DNA of 64,000 nucleotides from contig JAIPCZ010000010.1 of the NCBI GenBank assembly GCA_021737975.1, positions 1 through 64,000 on the forward strand, written 5' to 3'. Both the position numbers and the translations under genes were made by a program. The notes beneath the pieces are model-generated. The model was not told where the DNA came from. It was given only the letters and a program-made list of their open reading frames with translations, and ran no database searches. Below, in pieces: positions 56,270-64,000 of this stretch (position 1 is the first letter of the stretch; every line of letters begins with the position of its first letter). The stretch is from Polaromonas sp. (GTDB lineage: Bacteria; Pseudomonadota; Gammaproteobacteria; Burkholderiales; Burkholderiaceae_C).

Positions 56270-57136
56270 ATGTCTGCGCTGCATGCGCTCACTGCCGTGT
56301 TGCACCTGATGCGGCCGCATCAGTGGCTGAAAAACGCTTTTGTCTTTGCCGGCCTGGTCTTTAGCCAGTCCTGGGGGCAAGCGCACATGGTGCAGCGCGT
56401 GCTGTTCGCCTTTGTCGCGTTTTGCTGTGTTTCCAGTTTTGTCTATATTGTGAATGACTGGCATGACCGTGCCACCGATGCCCTGCATCCGGTGAAACGC
56501 CATCGTCCGCTGGCCAACGGCCATGTGTCGGGCACCGTGGCGGCGCTGCTGGCGCTTCTGCTCGTGACCCTCGGTGTGGGTTTTGCCCATGACAACACGC
56601 CGCTGCTGACGCTGCTCGGCTTGTATGTGGGTCTCAACCTGGCCTATTCCTGGCGGCTTAAGCATGTGCCGGTGGTCGACGTGTCGCTGATCGCCTCGGG
56701 TTTCATGCTGCGTCTGTTTGCCGGCACCTGGGCTGTCGGCATTGCGCCGTCGCGCTGGTTGCTGCTGACCGGCATGTTTGTGGCTCTTTTTCTGGGCTTT
56801 TCCAAGCGCCGCGCTGAAAGTTTTCGGGACCACGCCAGCAAGCGCGCCGTCCTCACCTTGTATCCTGATGCCCTGCTCGACATGCTGATGGCCGCCACGC
56901 TGGCGGCTCTGTTGATGACCTACAGCCTGTTTGCCTCCAGCCCGGAGGCGCAGTTGCAGCATGGCGAGCGCTTGCTGTACACCATCCCGATCGTGATTTT
57001 CGCCACCCTGCGTTACGCCTACCAGGTCCACCAGGGTCGGGGCGAGGACGTGGCGCATGATCTGTTGCATGACCCCTGGACCATTAGCGCGGCCCTGGCC
57101 TGGGCCGCCATTTTTCTGAGCCCGCATTGGTGGTGA
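56270..57136 (+). CDS. UbiA-family prenyltransferase, decaprenyl-phosphate phosphoribosyltransferase-like
   Basis: A 288-residue protein with about eight to nine membrane helices. It starts LMRPHQWLKNAFVFAGLVFS. The first polar motif is VNDWHDRATDALHPVKRHRP (Asn62, Asp63, Asp66, Asp70). SWRLKHVPVVDVSLIASGFMLR is the second conserved loop. HPxKRxRP and the GFxLRxxAG pattern fit the branch that moves 5-phosphoribose from PRPP onto polyprenyl phosphate (mycobacterial Rv3806c type) better than quinone-forming UbiA. It shares the operon with a phosphatase, flippase-like protein and GT-C enzyme. It overlaps the next gene by four bases. Confidence 0.82.
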   Translation: MSALHALTAVLHLMRPHQWLKNAFVFAGLVFSQSWGQAHMVQRVLFAFVAFCCVSSFVYIVNDWHDRATDALHPVKRHRPLANGHVSGTVAALLALLLVTLGVGFAHDNTPLLTLLGLYVGLNLAYSWRLKHVPVVDVSLIASGFMLRLFAGTWAVGIAPSRWLLLTGMFVALFLGFSKRRAESFRDHASKRAVLTLYPDALLDMLMAATLAALLMTYSLFASSPEAQLQHGERLLYTIPIVIFATLRYAYQVHQGRGEDVAHDLLHDPWTISAALAWAAIFLSPHWW

Positions 57137-58059
57137 CAGACCCGCCCGCGCGCTTTTCCATCAAGCGCACGCTGGTGGTGTGTGCGCTGGTGGCGGTGGC
57201 CTACAGCCTGGCCTTGCTGCTGCTGGGTGAGGGGGTGCCCGCCCTGCCCACCCCGCTTTGGTCCGGCACCGGACTGCTGGCGCTGCTGCTGTGCCTGGTG
57301 AATTACCTGCTCCGGGGCTGGCGCTGGTGCCTGTGGATGGCCTTCATGGGCCGGCCCATGCCGCTGCTGGCGGGCTTGCGGTGCTATCTGGTGGGTTATG
57401 TCTTTACCCCGACCCCGGGCAACCTGGGCGAAGCCTTGCGTGGCACTTTGCTGGCGCAACGCCCCTTGTCGGCAACACAAAGCCTGTCCGTCTTTGGTGC
57501 CGAGCGCTTGGCTGACCTGTCGGCGTTGCTGATCCTGTGCCTGCCGGCAGTCTTCTGGTGGTGGCAGCACCTGGCGGTGCTGCCTGCCTGGGCGGGGTGG
57601 CGCAGCGGCTTGTTGGCCCTCGTCCTTGTTGTCCTTGCGGCTGTCCTGTTGTGGTCGCGGGTCATCGCAGTTGTCCGGCGCTGGGTCTGGCTGGGCACGG
57701 CGCTGGCTTGCCTGCGCCACCGCGCCAGCCTCTCGATGAGCCTGACCCTGGGCGCCTGGTTGTCGCAGGGCGTGGCGGTCTATTTGTTGTGCCGCCTGAT
57801 GGGGCTGGACCTGGCGCTGCTCACGGCTGTGGGTTTTTACGCGGTGGCCATGGTGGCCGGCGCCCTGTCGGCCCTGCCTGCCGGTCTGGGCGGCACCGAA
57901 CTGGCGCTTAGCGGACTGCTGCTGCTGCACGGCGCTGATGCGACCAGCGCGCTCATAATCACGTTTGTGGCGCGGATCCTGACCCTCTGGTTGGCTGTGG
58001 CCATTGGCATGGTGGCGATGGCCTACAGCGTGCTGGTCGCCAGGGATATCCGGTTTTGA
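57133..58059 (+). CDS. Flippase-like membrane protein (LPG synthase transmembrane-domain family)
   Basis: A 308-residue protein with about eight membrane helices, of the family once called UPF0104 (Lysylphosphatidylglycerol_TM). Marks are LRGWRWCLWMAFMG, LVGYVFTPTPGNLGEALRG, VFGAERLADLSALL and AGALSALPAGLGGTELALSG. Such stand-alone domains are proposed to flip lipids or lipid-linked sugars. GTG 57133 overlaps the UbiA stop (GTGA), the same coupling style as the gtrB/gtrA pair. Upstream TTG and GTG codons are possible but add nothing conserved. In this operon it would move the polyprenyl-phosphate sugar to the periplasm. Confidence 0.82.
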   Translation: MTDPPARFSIKRTLVVCALVAVAYSLALLLLGEGVPALPTPLWSGTGLLALLLCLVNYLLRGWRWCLWMAFMGRPMPLLAGLRCYLVGYVFTPTPGNLGEALRGTLLAQRPLSATQSLSVFGAERLADLSALLILCLPAVFWWWQHLAVLPAWAGWRSGLLALVLVVLAAVLLWSRVIAVVRRWVWLGTALACLRHRASLSMSLTLGAWLSQGVAVYLLCRLMGLDLALLTAVGFYAVAMVAGALSALPAGLGGTELALSGLLLLHGADATSALIITFVARILTLWLAVAIGMVAMAYSVLVARDIRF

Positions 58060-58074
58060 ACGCCTGAATCGACG

Positions 58075-59652
58075 ATGAAGACACCTATGACCCATCCAAA
58101 CCCCCAATCGCCGGCGACCCAAGCCGGTGATTCCAAAAATGTCTACCGCTGGTTGTTATGGGCCGGGGCAGCTTCCCTGCTGTTGCGATTCTGGCTGGCC
58201 GTCAGCTTTCCCATCACCGGTGATGAGGCCTTTTTCTACTGGTGGGGCGTTTTTCCTGACTGGGGTTATTACGACCATCCGCCCATGGTCGGCTGGGTCA
58301 TTGCCCTGATGCGAGAACTGCTGGGTGACACCGTGTGGGCGGTCCGCCTGCCCGCCGTGTTTCTGCCGCTGATCGTGGGCTGGGGCCTGTGGCTGGCGCT
58401 CAAGCCTTTCGACCGGGTGCGCGCCGCCTGGGCGGTCCTGCTGTTCTGGCTGGCACCAAGCAACTGGCTGTTGATGCTCATCACCACCGACATTCCGCTG
58501 ATGGCCTGGTCGGTCTTTTCTGTGGCCGCCCTGATGCGCGCCGAGCGGCGCGAGGTGCTCGATCGCCGGGCCTACGCCCTGTATGCCCTGTCGGGTGTGC
58601 TGCTGGGCTGTGCCTTTCTGTCCAAGTATTTTGCCGTGGTGCTGGGGCTGACCTACCTGGTTTATTTCGTGCTCTATCGTCGGCCGCGCTGGACGGGCTT
58701 GCTGTTGCTGGTGTTGTGCGCCGTGCCGGCCGCCCTCGTCAACATTGACTACAACATGTCGCATGGCTGGGCCAACATCATGTTCAACGTGTACAACCGC
58801 AACACCGACGAAGTGTTGGCCTGGAGCAAACCAGTCACCTACTTGGGCATGATGTTTTACCTCGTGACGCCTGTTGTGGCCTGGGTCGCCTGGCGCCAGC
58901 GCAAGGCCTTGTCGGCGGCCGCCCGGCAGCACCGGCTGCTGGCGTGTCTGGTGCTGGTGCCCTTCCTGTTCTTCCTGTTTTTGGCCGCCAAAAAAGTGAT
59001 TGGTTTGCATTGGGTGCTGTCGTTCTATCCCTTCGGTTTTGCATTTCTGGCCTTTGCCCTCGCGCCCAGGCAGCTTGCGACATGCGCCAAGGGACTGGCA
59101 CTGTTTACCGCGCTGCATGTGCTGGTGGTGGCGGGCCTGTACACCACCAAGCTGGAAACCTGGCGCACGGTGAAACCCTTGTCGCGCATTTATCCGCAGG
59201 TGATCCGCAGTTACCAGACGGCGCAGATTCTCGACAAGCTGAGCAGCCCCGGCGTGGTGCTGATGGCCGATGCCTACACCCCCGCCTCCATTTATGGTTT
59301 CGAGCGAAGGGTCTACATGCCGGTCTTTGGTGTCGGGCGCTTTCATGCGCGCCAGGACGACATGCTGGTGGATTTCTCGGTGTACCAGGGCAAGACCATT
59401 CGTGTCATCATGATGTCACCGCCCGACCTGGCGGCCTACGCGTCCTATTTTGACGCGGTTCAAACCGTCAAGATCACGCAAAGCGGTGTGGATTTTTACG
59501 CCGTCGAGGGCACCCGCTTCAACTATGAGGCCTATCGTGTGCAGGTGCTCGGCGACATTTACAAGCGCTTTTACAACATACCGTCCTTCCTTCCGATGAC
59601 CGGCTGTCCGTTCTGCGAGCGGTATTGCGGAAAAGTGCGATGCCCGGGCTGA
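58075..59652 (+). CDS. GT-C glycosyltransferase (PMT_2/ArnT superfamily)
   Basis: A 525-residue polytopic protein. The first periplasmic loop has SFPITGDEAFFYWWGVFPDW then GYYDHPPMVGW, with Asp50-Glu51 as the likely catalytic acid pair of the family. TTDIPLMAWSVFSVAALMR is another PMT_2 mark. It uses a polyprenyl-phosphate sugar to glycosylate an acceptor on the periplasmic face. The C-terminus is odd: GCPFCERYCGKVRCPG has four cysteines in a C-x2-C-x3-C-x4-C pattern that looks like a metal site. That region overlaps the start of the next gene by 13 bases. Confidence 0.85.
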   Translation: MKTPMTHPNPQSPATQAGDSKNVYRWLLWAGAASLLLRFWLAVSFPITGDEAFFYWWGVFPDWGYYDHPPMVGWVIALMRELLGDTVWAVRLPAVFLPLIVGWGLWLALKPFDRVRAAWAVLLFWLAPSNWLLMLITTDIPLMAWSVFSVAALMRAERREVLDRRAYALYALSGVLLGCAFLSKYFAVVLGLTYLVYFVLYRRPRWTGLLLLVLCAVPAALVNIDYNMSHGWANIMFNVYNRNTDEVLAWSKPVTYLGMMFYLVTPVVAWVAWRQRKALSAAARQHRLLACLVLVPFLFFLFLAAKKVIGLHWVLSFYPFGFAFLAFALAPRQLATCAKGLALFTALHVLVVAGLYTTKLETWRTVKPLSRIYPQVIRSYQTAQILDKLSSPGVVLMADAYTPASIYGFERRVYMPVFGVGRFHARQDDMLVDFSVYQGKTIRVIMMSPPDLAAYASYFDAVQTVKITQSGVDFYAVEGTRFNYEAYRVQVLGDIYKRFYNIPSFLPMTGCPFCERYCGKVRCPG

Positions 59653-60305
59653 CTGTGAATGAGGGCGTGGCCTCGGTCGCCGCGTTTGACTTTGATGGCA
59701 CGCTGACCCGGGGTGATTCACTCATCCCGTTTTTGGCGCGTGGCCTGGGCTGGCCGCGCCTGTTGCTGGCGCTGACGCAATGTGCGCCCTGGCTGCTGGC
59801 CTATGCCTTGCGGCTTGTGCCCAACCATGTGGCCAAGGCGAGATTGCTGGGACTCACGTTGCGAGATCGCCGCCTGGCCGAGCTTGAAGACTGGACGCGG
59901 CAGTGGTTGGCGCGCGACCTGCCCGGGCAGTGGACCCCGTGGGCGCTGGCGCAGTTGCGGGACCACCAGCAAGCCGGGCGCTGCTGTGTGCTGGTGAGCG
60001 CGTCGCCCGATGTCTATGTGACGCAGGTGGCCAGACAACTGGGCTTCGATGCGGTGATTTGCACCGAAATGGAAGTCAGGGGGCGCGGCGCCGATGCCCA
60101 TCTGACGGGGCGCATGCGCACGCCCAATTGCCATGGGGAGCAGAAAGTGCGGCGCCTGCAAGCCTGGCTGAGCCAGCAACTGGGCACACCATCGGCGGCC
60201 TATCGGCTGCACTCGGCCTATGGCGACACCTCGGGTGACTTGCCCATGCTGGCGCTGGCCGAGCAGGCCTGGTACCGGGGCAAGAGGGTGTCACCGAGTC
60301 AATAA
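59640..60305 (+). CDS. HAD-IB phosphatase (SerB/CicA-like)
   Basis: A 221-residue HAD subfamily IB phosphatase. Motif I is FDFDGTLTRGDS (Asp17, Asp19), motif II VLVSASPDVYV, and motif IV YGDTSGDLPML. Members act on phosphoserine, phospholipids or lipid-linked sugar phosphates. In some bacteria a HAD domain like this is fused to UbiA, and here the two are separate genes of one operon. A role removing the 5-phosphate from polyprenyl-phosphoryl-phosphoribose is the natural guess. ATG 59640 is used, as the open frame's earlier TTG (59625) has no support. A strong terminator follows directly. Confidence 0.83.
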   Translation: MPGLTVNEGVASVAAFDFDGTLTRGDSLIPFLARGLGWPRLLLALTQCAPWLLAYALRLVPNHVAKARLLGLTLRDRRLAELEDWTRQWLARDLPGQWTPWALAQLRDHQQAGRCCVLVSASPDVYVTQVARQLGFDAVICTEMEVRGRGADAHLTGRMRTPNCHGEQKVRRLQAWLSQQLGTPSAAYRLHSAYGDTSGDLPMLALAEQAWYRGKRVSPSQ

Positions 60306-60341
60306 AAAAACCCCGCAGAGCTTGCGCCCTGCGGGGTTTTT
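60304..60341. terminator. Bidirectional intrinsic terminator between the envelope operon and groEL
   Basis: CCCCGCAG (60311-60318) pairs with CTGCGGGG (60329-60336). It is flanked by an A run on the left and a T run on the right that extend the stem, so it can stop transcripts from both sides. Confidence 0.9.
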
Positions 60342-60350
60342 GTTTTGTTG

Positions 60351-60461
60351 GCGTAGCGAGCAGGTGTCAGGGTAGGCGGACGGAGCGCAGCAACCGGAGT
60401 GGCCTTTGGGGCCGTGAGGATTGCGAGCACCGCCCAACGCCCCCTGGCGCCTGCGCAGTAG
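60351..60461 (+). repeat. Structured repeat, copy A (3' side of groEL)
   Basis: A 111-base element alike over its full length to copy B at 62176-62285, in the same orientation. It folds into a long arm: a 10-base-pair basal stem 60363-60372 with 60442-60451 (extendable by three pairs), inner paired segments, and an apical hairpin 60399-60404 with 60410-60415. Differences from copy B largely preserve pairing. It lies between the terminator and the groEL stop, so it would be in the 3' end of the groEL message, but its G-U pairs favour the opposite (plus) strand as the folded RNA. Confidence 0.85.
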
Positions 60462-60471
60462 CCATCCGGGT

Positions 60472-62142
<1,671 letters not shown>

Positions 62143-62175
62143 TCAAAAAATAAAAACTTGTTGTGGGGAAAGAAA

Positions 62176-62285
62176 GCGTAGCGAGCAGGTGTCAGGCTAG
62201 GCGCACGGAGCACAGCAACCGGAACGTACTTCTGTACGTGAGGATTGCGAGCACCGCGCAACGACGCATGGCGCCTGCGCAGTAG
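62176..62285 (+). repeat. Structured repeat, copy B (between groES and groEL)
   Basis: A 110-base element homologous to copy A. The basal stem is 62188-62197 with 62266-62275 (one mismatch), and the apical hairpin ACGTAC/GTACGT (62224-62229 with 62234-62239) has a TTCT loop. It occupies nearly the whole groES-groEL gap and is therefore inside the groESL transcript as its reverse complement. It ends 2 bases before the groES stop. Confidence 0.85.
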
Positions 62286-62287
62286 CT

Positions 62288-62578
62288 TTATTTCTCCACA
62301 ACCGCGAACAGGTCGTCCTCTTTCATGACGAGGAGTTCGTCGCCATCGACCTTGACGGTCTGGCCGCTGTACTTGCCAAACAACACGCGGTCGCCGACTT
62401 TGACAGCCATGGGGCTGATTTCGCCCTTGTCGTTCTTTTTGCCTGGGCCGACGGCCAGCACTTCGCCCTGATCAGGCTTTTCAGCAGCGCTGTCGGGAAT
62501 GACAATGCCGGAAGCAGTTTTGGTTTCGTTTTCTACGCGTTTGACGATCACGCGGTCGTGCAGGGGACGAAGTTTCAT
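62288..62578 (-). CDS. groES: Co-chaperonin GroES (10 kDa)
   Basis: A 96-residue GroES. It starts [20 protein letters not shown], has the mobile loop [20 protein letters not shown] that docks on GroEL, and ends [18 protein letters not shown] 62578 is preceded by AGGAG. The open frame extends to 62626, but the extra residues are not GroES-like. It is the first gene of groES-groEL, under the CIRCE-controlled promoter. Confidence 0.98.
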   Translation of the reverse strand: MKLRPLHDRVIVKRVENETKTASGIVIPDSAAEKPDQGEVLAVGPGKKNDKGEISPMAVKVGDRVLFGKYSGQTVKVDGDELLVMKEDDLFAVVEK

Positions 62579-62677
62579 GGGGACTCCTATAAAGAATGAA
62601 ACAAGGGTTGATAAAAAAGTCACCACAATCGGTATTCTGGTGACTTGTAACTTTCAGAGGAAGTGTGAACGCAGTTG

Positions 62678-62704
62678 TTAGCACTCATCTCTTTAGAGTG
62701 CTAA
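62678..62704. promoter_or_regulatory. CIRCE operator (HrcA binding site) of groESL
   Basis: A perfect match to the consensus inverted repeat: TTAGCACTC, nine bases, GAGTGCTAA. It begins 100 bases upstream of the groES start and overlaps the downstream edge of the promoter. HrcA repressor binds CIRCE at normal temperature and is released on heat shock. Confidence 0.97.
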
Positions 62705-62731
62705 TGATAAGGCCGTTTGCCGGACTTTCAA
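62704..62731 (-). promoter_or_regulatory. groESL promoter
   Basis: On the minus strand TTGAAA (62731-62726) is followed after 16 bases by TATCAT (62709-62704), immediately before CIRCE. The -35 in its CTTGAAA context also resembles the sigma-32 consensus, but the -10 does not have the CCCCAT form, so a vegetative promoter repressed by HrcA is more likely. Confidence 0.75.
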
Positions 62732-62822
62732 GAGTTAAGGGCTTAATTTTGTGTTTTGCAGCGCATACTGACCCGCAAACCAAATTGCTCCAACGTGCAA
62801 GGAACAACCCTGAGGGAGGGCC

Positions 62823-64000
62823 ATGACTGATTTCCGCTTTGGCCGCAACGTCAAGCCCAACGACCGCGCCGCGGTCTGCTGGTACCACCCGGCGGTCTTG
62901 TTGCTGGCGGCGCGCGACGTGTTGTCGTCGCTCAACCAGTTCAGAAACCGTGACGAGCGCGAGAGTTTCCCCCTCCCCATGACGGTCATTGACCGCAGCC
63001 AGCGCCAGCCTGCGGCAGTGGCTGTTGGCGACGAGGGTTCCGAGGCGGGGGACTTCTGGTTTGACTTCATTGCCGACACCGGTGATGGCGGCAACGCGAC
63101 CTATGCGGTGGCACGCACCGCCCTGGCGGATCAGGTGGTGGGTGATGCAGGGCAGGTCCTGCCGCGCGGGGAGTTGCTGGTTTTGGGCGGCGACCTGGCT
63201 TACCCCAGTGCCAGTTCGCTTGACTACCGTTACCGCTTTACCGAATTGTTCGAAGCCGCCTTGCCCGACGAGGCCAGCTACAGCGAGGCCGGAAAGGCGC
63301 TGGTGCGCGGGCGGCCGTTCACGCTGGCGGCACTGCCGCAGAACCACGACTGGATGGACTCGGCGTCGACCTTCGGGCGCTATTTTTTGCGCAGCAAGAA
63401 CTCAAGGACCTTGCTGGCTGCCGAGATTCCACAGCGGCAATCGTATTTTTGCGTGCGCCTGCCAGGGGGGTGGTGGCTGCTGGGCCTGGACTTCGCCATG
63501 CACGACGACATCGACCGCGACCAGTTCGAACAATTCAAAAATCTGGCCTCGGCCCAGGGGCTGCAGACCGAGGTGAATGGACAGCCCGTCACGCAGCGCA
63601 TGTTGCCGGACGACCGCGTGATTTTGCTCTACCCCGAGCCGGTCTGGACGACGCCGGTGGCGGGCGGTGTCTACCCGGGTGGCGCCAAACGCCACCAGCT
63701 GCTCGAAGGCCTGTTGCAGTCGCGTATTGCGCTGCGTTTGGCGGGCGATCTGCACCATTACATGCGCTGGACGTCTGAGAAGGACGGGCAATTGATCACC
63801 TGCGGCACCGGTGGCGCCTTCACCCACCCGACCCACACCCGCCTGACGACCGCACCCATCGTGGCGCGTAATGTCACCAATGCCTCGGCCATACCGGCCA
63901 GTGCCGCGCGCATTGTGCAAGTCGGCCTCGACGACGGCCGCACGCCCGCGCAAAGCCGGCCCTTCAGCAAGGTGACAGGCTCCGAGTACCCGCCCATCAA
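62823..64000 (+). CDS. Calcineurin-like metallophosphoesterase (3' end outside window)
   Basis: At least 392 codons, open to the window edge. It starts at ATG 62823 with GGGAGG upstream (MTDFRFGRNVKPNDRAAVCW). Metallophosphoesterase blocks appear in order: FIADTGDGGN near residue 84, LGGDLAYPSAS near 122, PQNHDWMD near 173 and AGDLHHYMRW near 308. These supply the two-metal centre's Asp, Asn and His ligands. The substrate is unknown. It is divergent from groES, and its promoter must lie in the 118 bases after CIRCE. Confidence 0.82.
   Translation, partial: MTDFRFGRNVKPNDRAAVCWYHPAVLLLAARDVLSSLNQFRNRDERESFPLPMTVIDRSQRQPAAVAVGDEGSEAGDFWFDFIADTGDGGNATYAVARTALADQVVGDAGQVLPRGELLVLGGDLAYPSASSLDYRYRFTELFEAALPDEASYSEAGKALVRGRPFTLAALPQNHDWMDSASTFGRYFLRSKNSRTLLAAEIPQRQSYFCVRLPGGWWLLGLDFAMHDDIDRDQFEQFKNLASAQGLQTEVNGQPVTQRMLPDDRVILLYPEPVWTTPVAGGVYPGGAKRHQLLEGLLQSRIALRLAGDLHHYMRWTSEKDGQLITCGTGGAFTHPTHTRLTTAPIVARNVTNASAIPASAARIVQVGLDDGRTPAQSRPFSKVTGSEYPPI

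Overview
The window is chromosomal DNA of a GC-rich beta-proteobacterium, most likely order Burkholderiales, family Comamonadaceae (Rhodoferax/Polaromonas-like). This assignment is inferred from protein character and gene order (hpf-ptsN-hprK, bamE-dapB, leuS-lptE-holA, groES-groEL under a CIRCE element), not from a database search. Coding density is very high, many neighbouring genes overlap by 4-8 bases, and there are no rRNA, tRNA, CRISPR, phage or insertion-sequence genes that I can support.

Layout. 1-13.3 kb is mostly housekeeping: the end of pntB, fadD, mtnN, corA, the hpf-ptsN-hprK nitrogen-PTS regulatory set, then bamE, dapB, an ExbB/ExbD pair, leuS, lptE, holA and a small PsiF-type protein. 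13.3-18.0 kb is an envelope-sugar locus: a GtrB-like glycosyltransferase and GtrA-like membrane protein converge on a LysR / ChbG-HpnK-like deacetylase / ArnT-like transferase operon. 18.1-20.5 kb holds zwf-hexR with a HexR-like operator lying inside the zwf promoter. 20.6-23.4 kb holds an M32 carboxypeptidase and an MFS exporter. 23.7-29.5 kb is a TonB energising operon (exbB-exbD-exbD-tonB) followed by a large Oar-like TonB-dependent receptor. 29.6-47.0 kb is transport: an RND pump with its adaptor, a thioredoxin-fold lipoprotein at the end of a Yej-type peptide ABC operon, a divergent binding protein, and a complete second oligopeptide ABC operon. 47.1-51.5 kb is an AfuABC/FbpABC-type ABC importer. 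51.6-54.2 kb has transaldolase and phosphoglucose isomerase, which together with zwf and hexR cover the upper pentose-phosphate and hexose steps. 54.3-60.3 kb has a HAD hydrolase, a lipoprotein hydrolase and a five-gene envelope operon. 60.4-62.7 kb is groEL-groES, and the window ends inside a metallophosphoesterase gene.

Two things stand out. First, groEL is bracketed by two ~110-base copies of a repeat. The copies differ at about twenty positions, but four base pairs change on both sides at once and two more change between G-U and Watson-Crick pairs, so the secondary structure is conserved. The wobble pairs are only legal in RNA read from the plus strand, opposite to groESL. This looks like a structured RNA element or RNA-derived repeat family. 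Second, 55.76-60.3 kb appears to be a complete polyprenyl-phosphate-linked sugar pathway: a UbiA enzyme resembling decaprenyl-phosphate phosphoribosyltransferase, a HAD phosphatase, a flippase-like protein and a GT-C transferase. It is headed by a PagP-like outer-membrane barrel, suggesting periplasmic pentosylation of lipid A or another envelope glycan. Further repeats (a 53-base tandem hairpin repeat, a 73-base palindrome, a double hairpin) sit between transport and metabolic genes.
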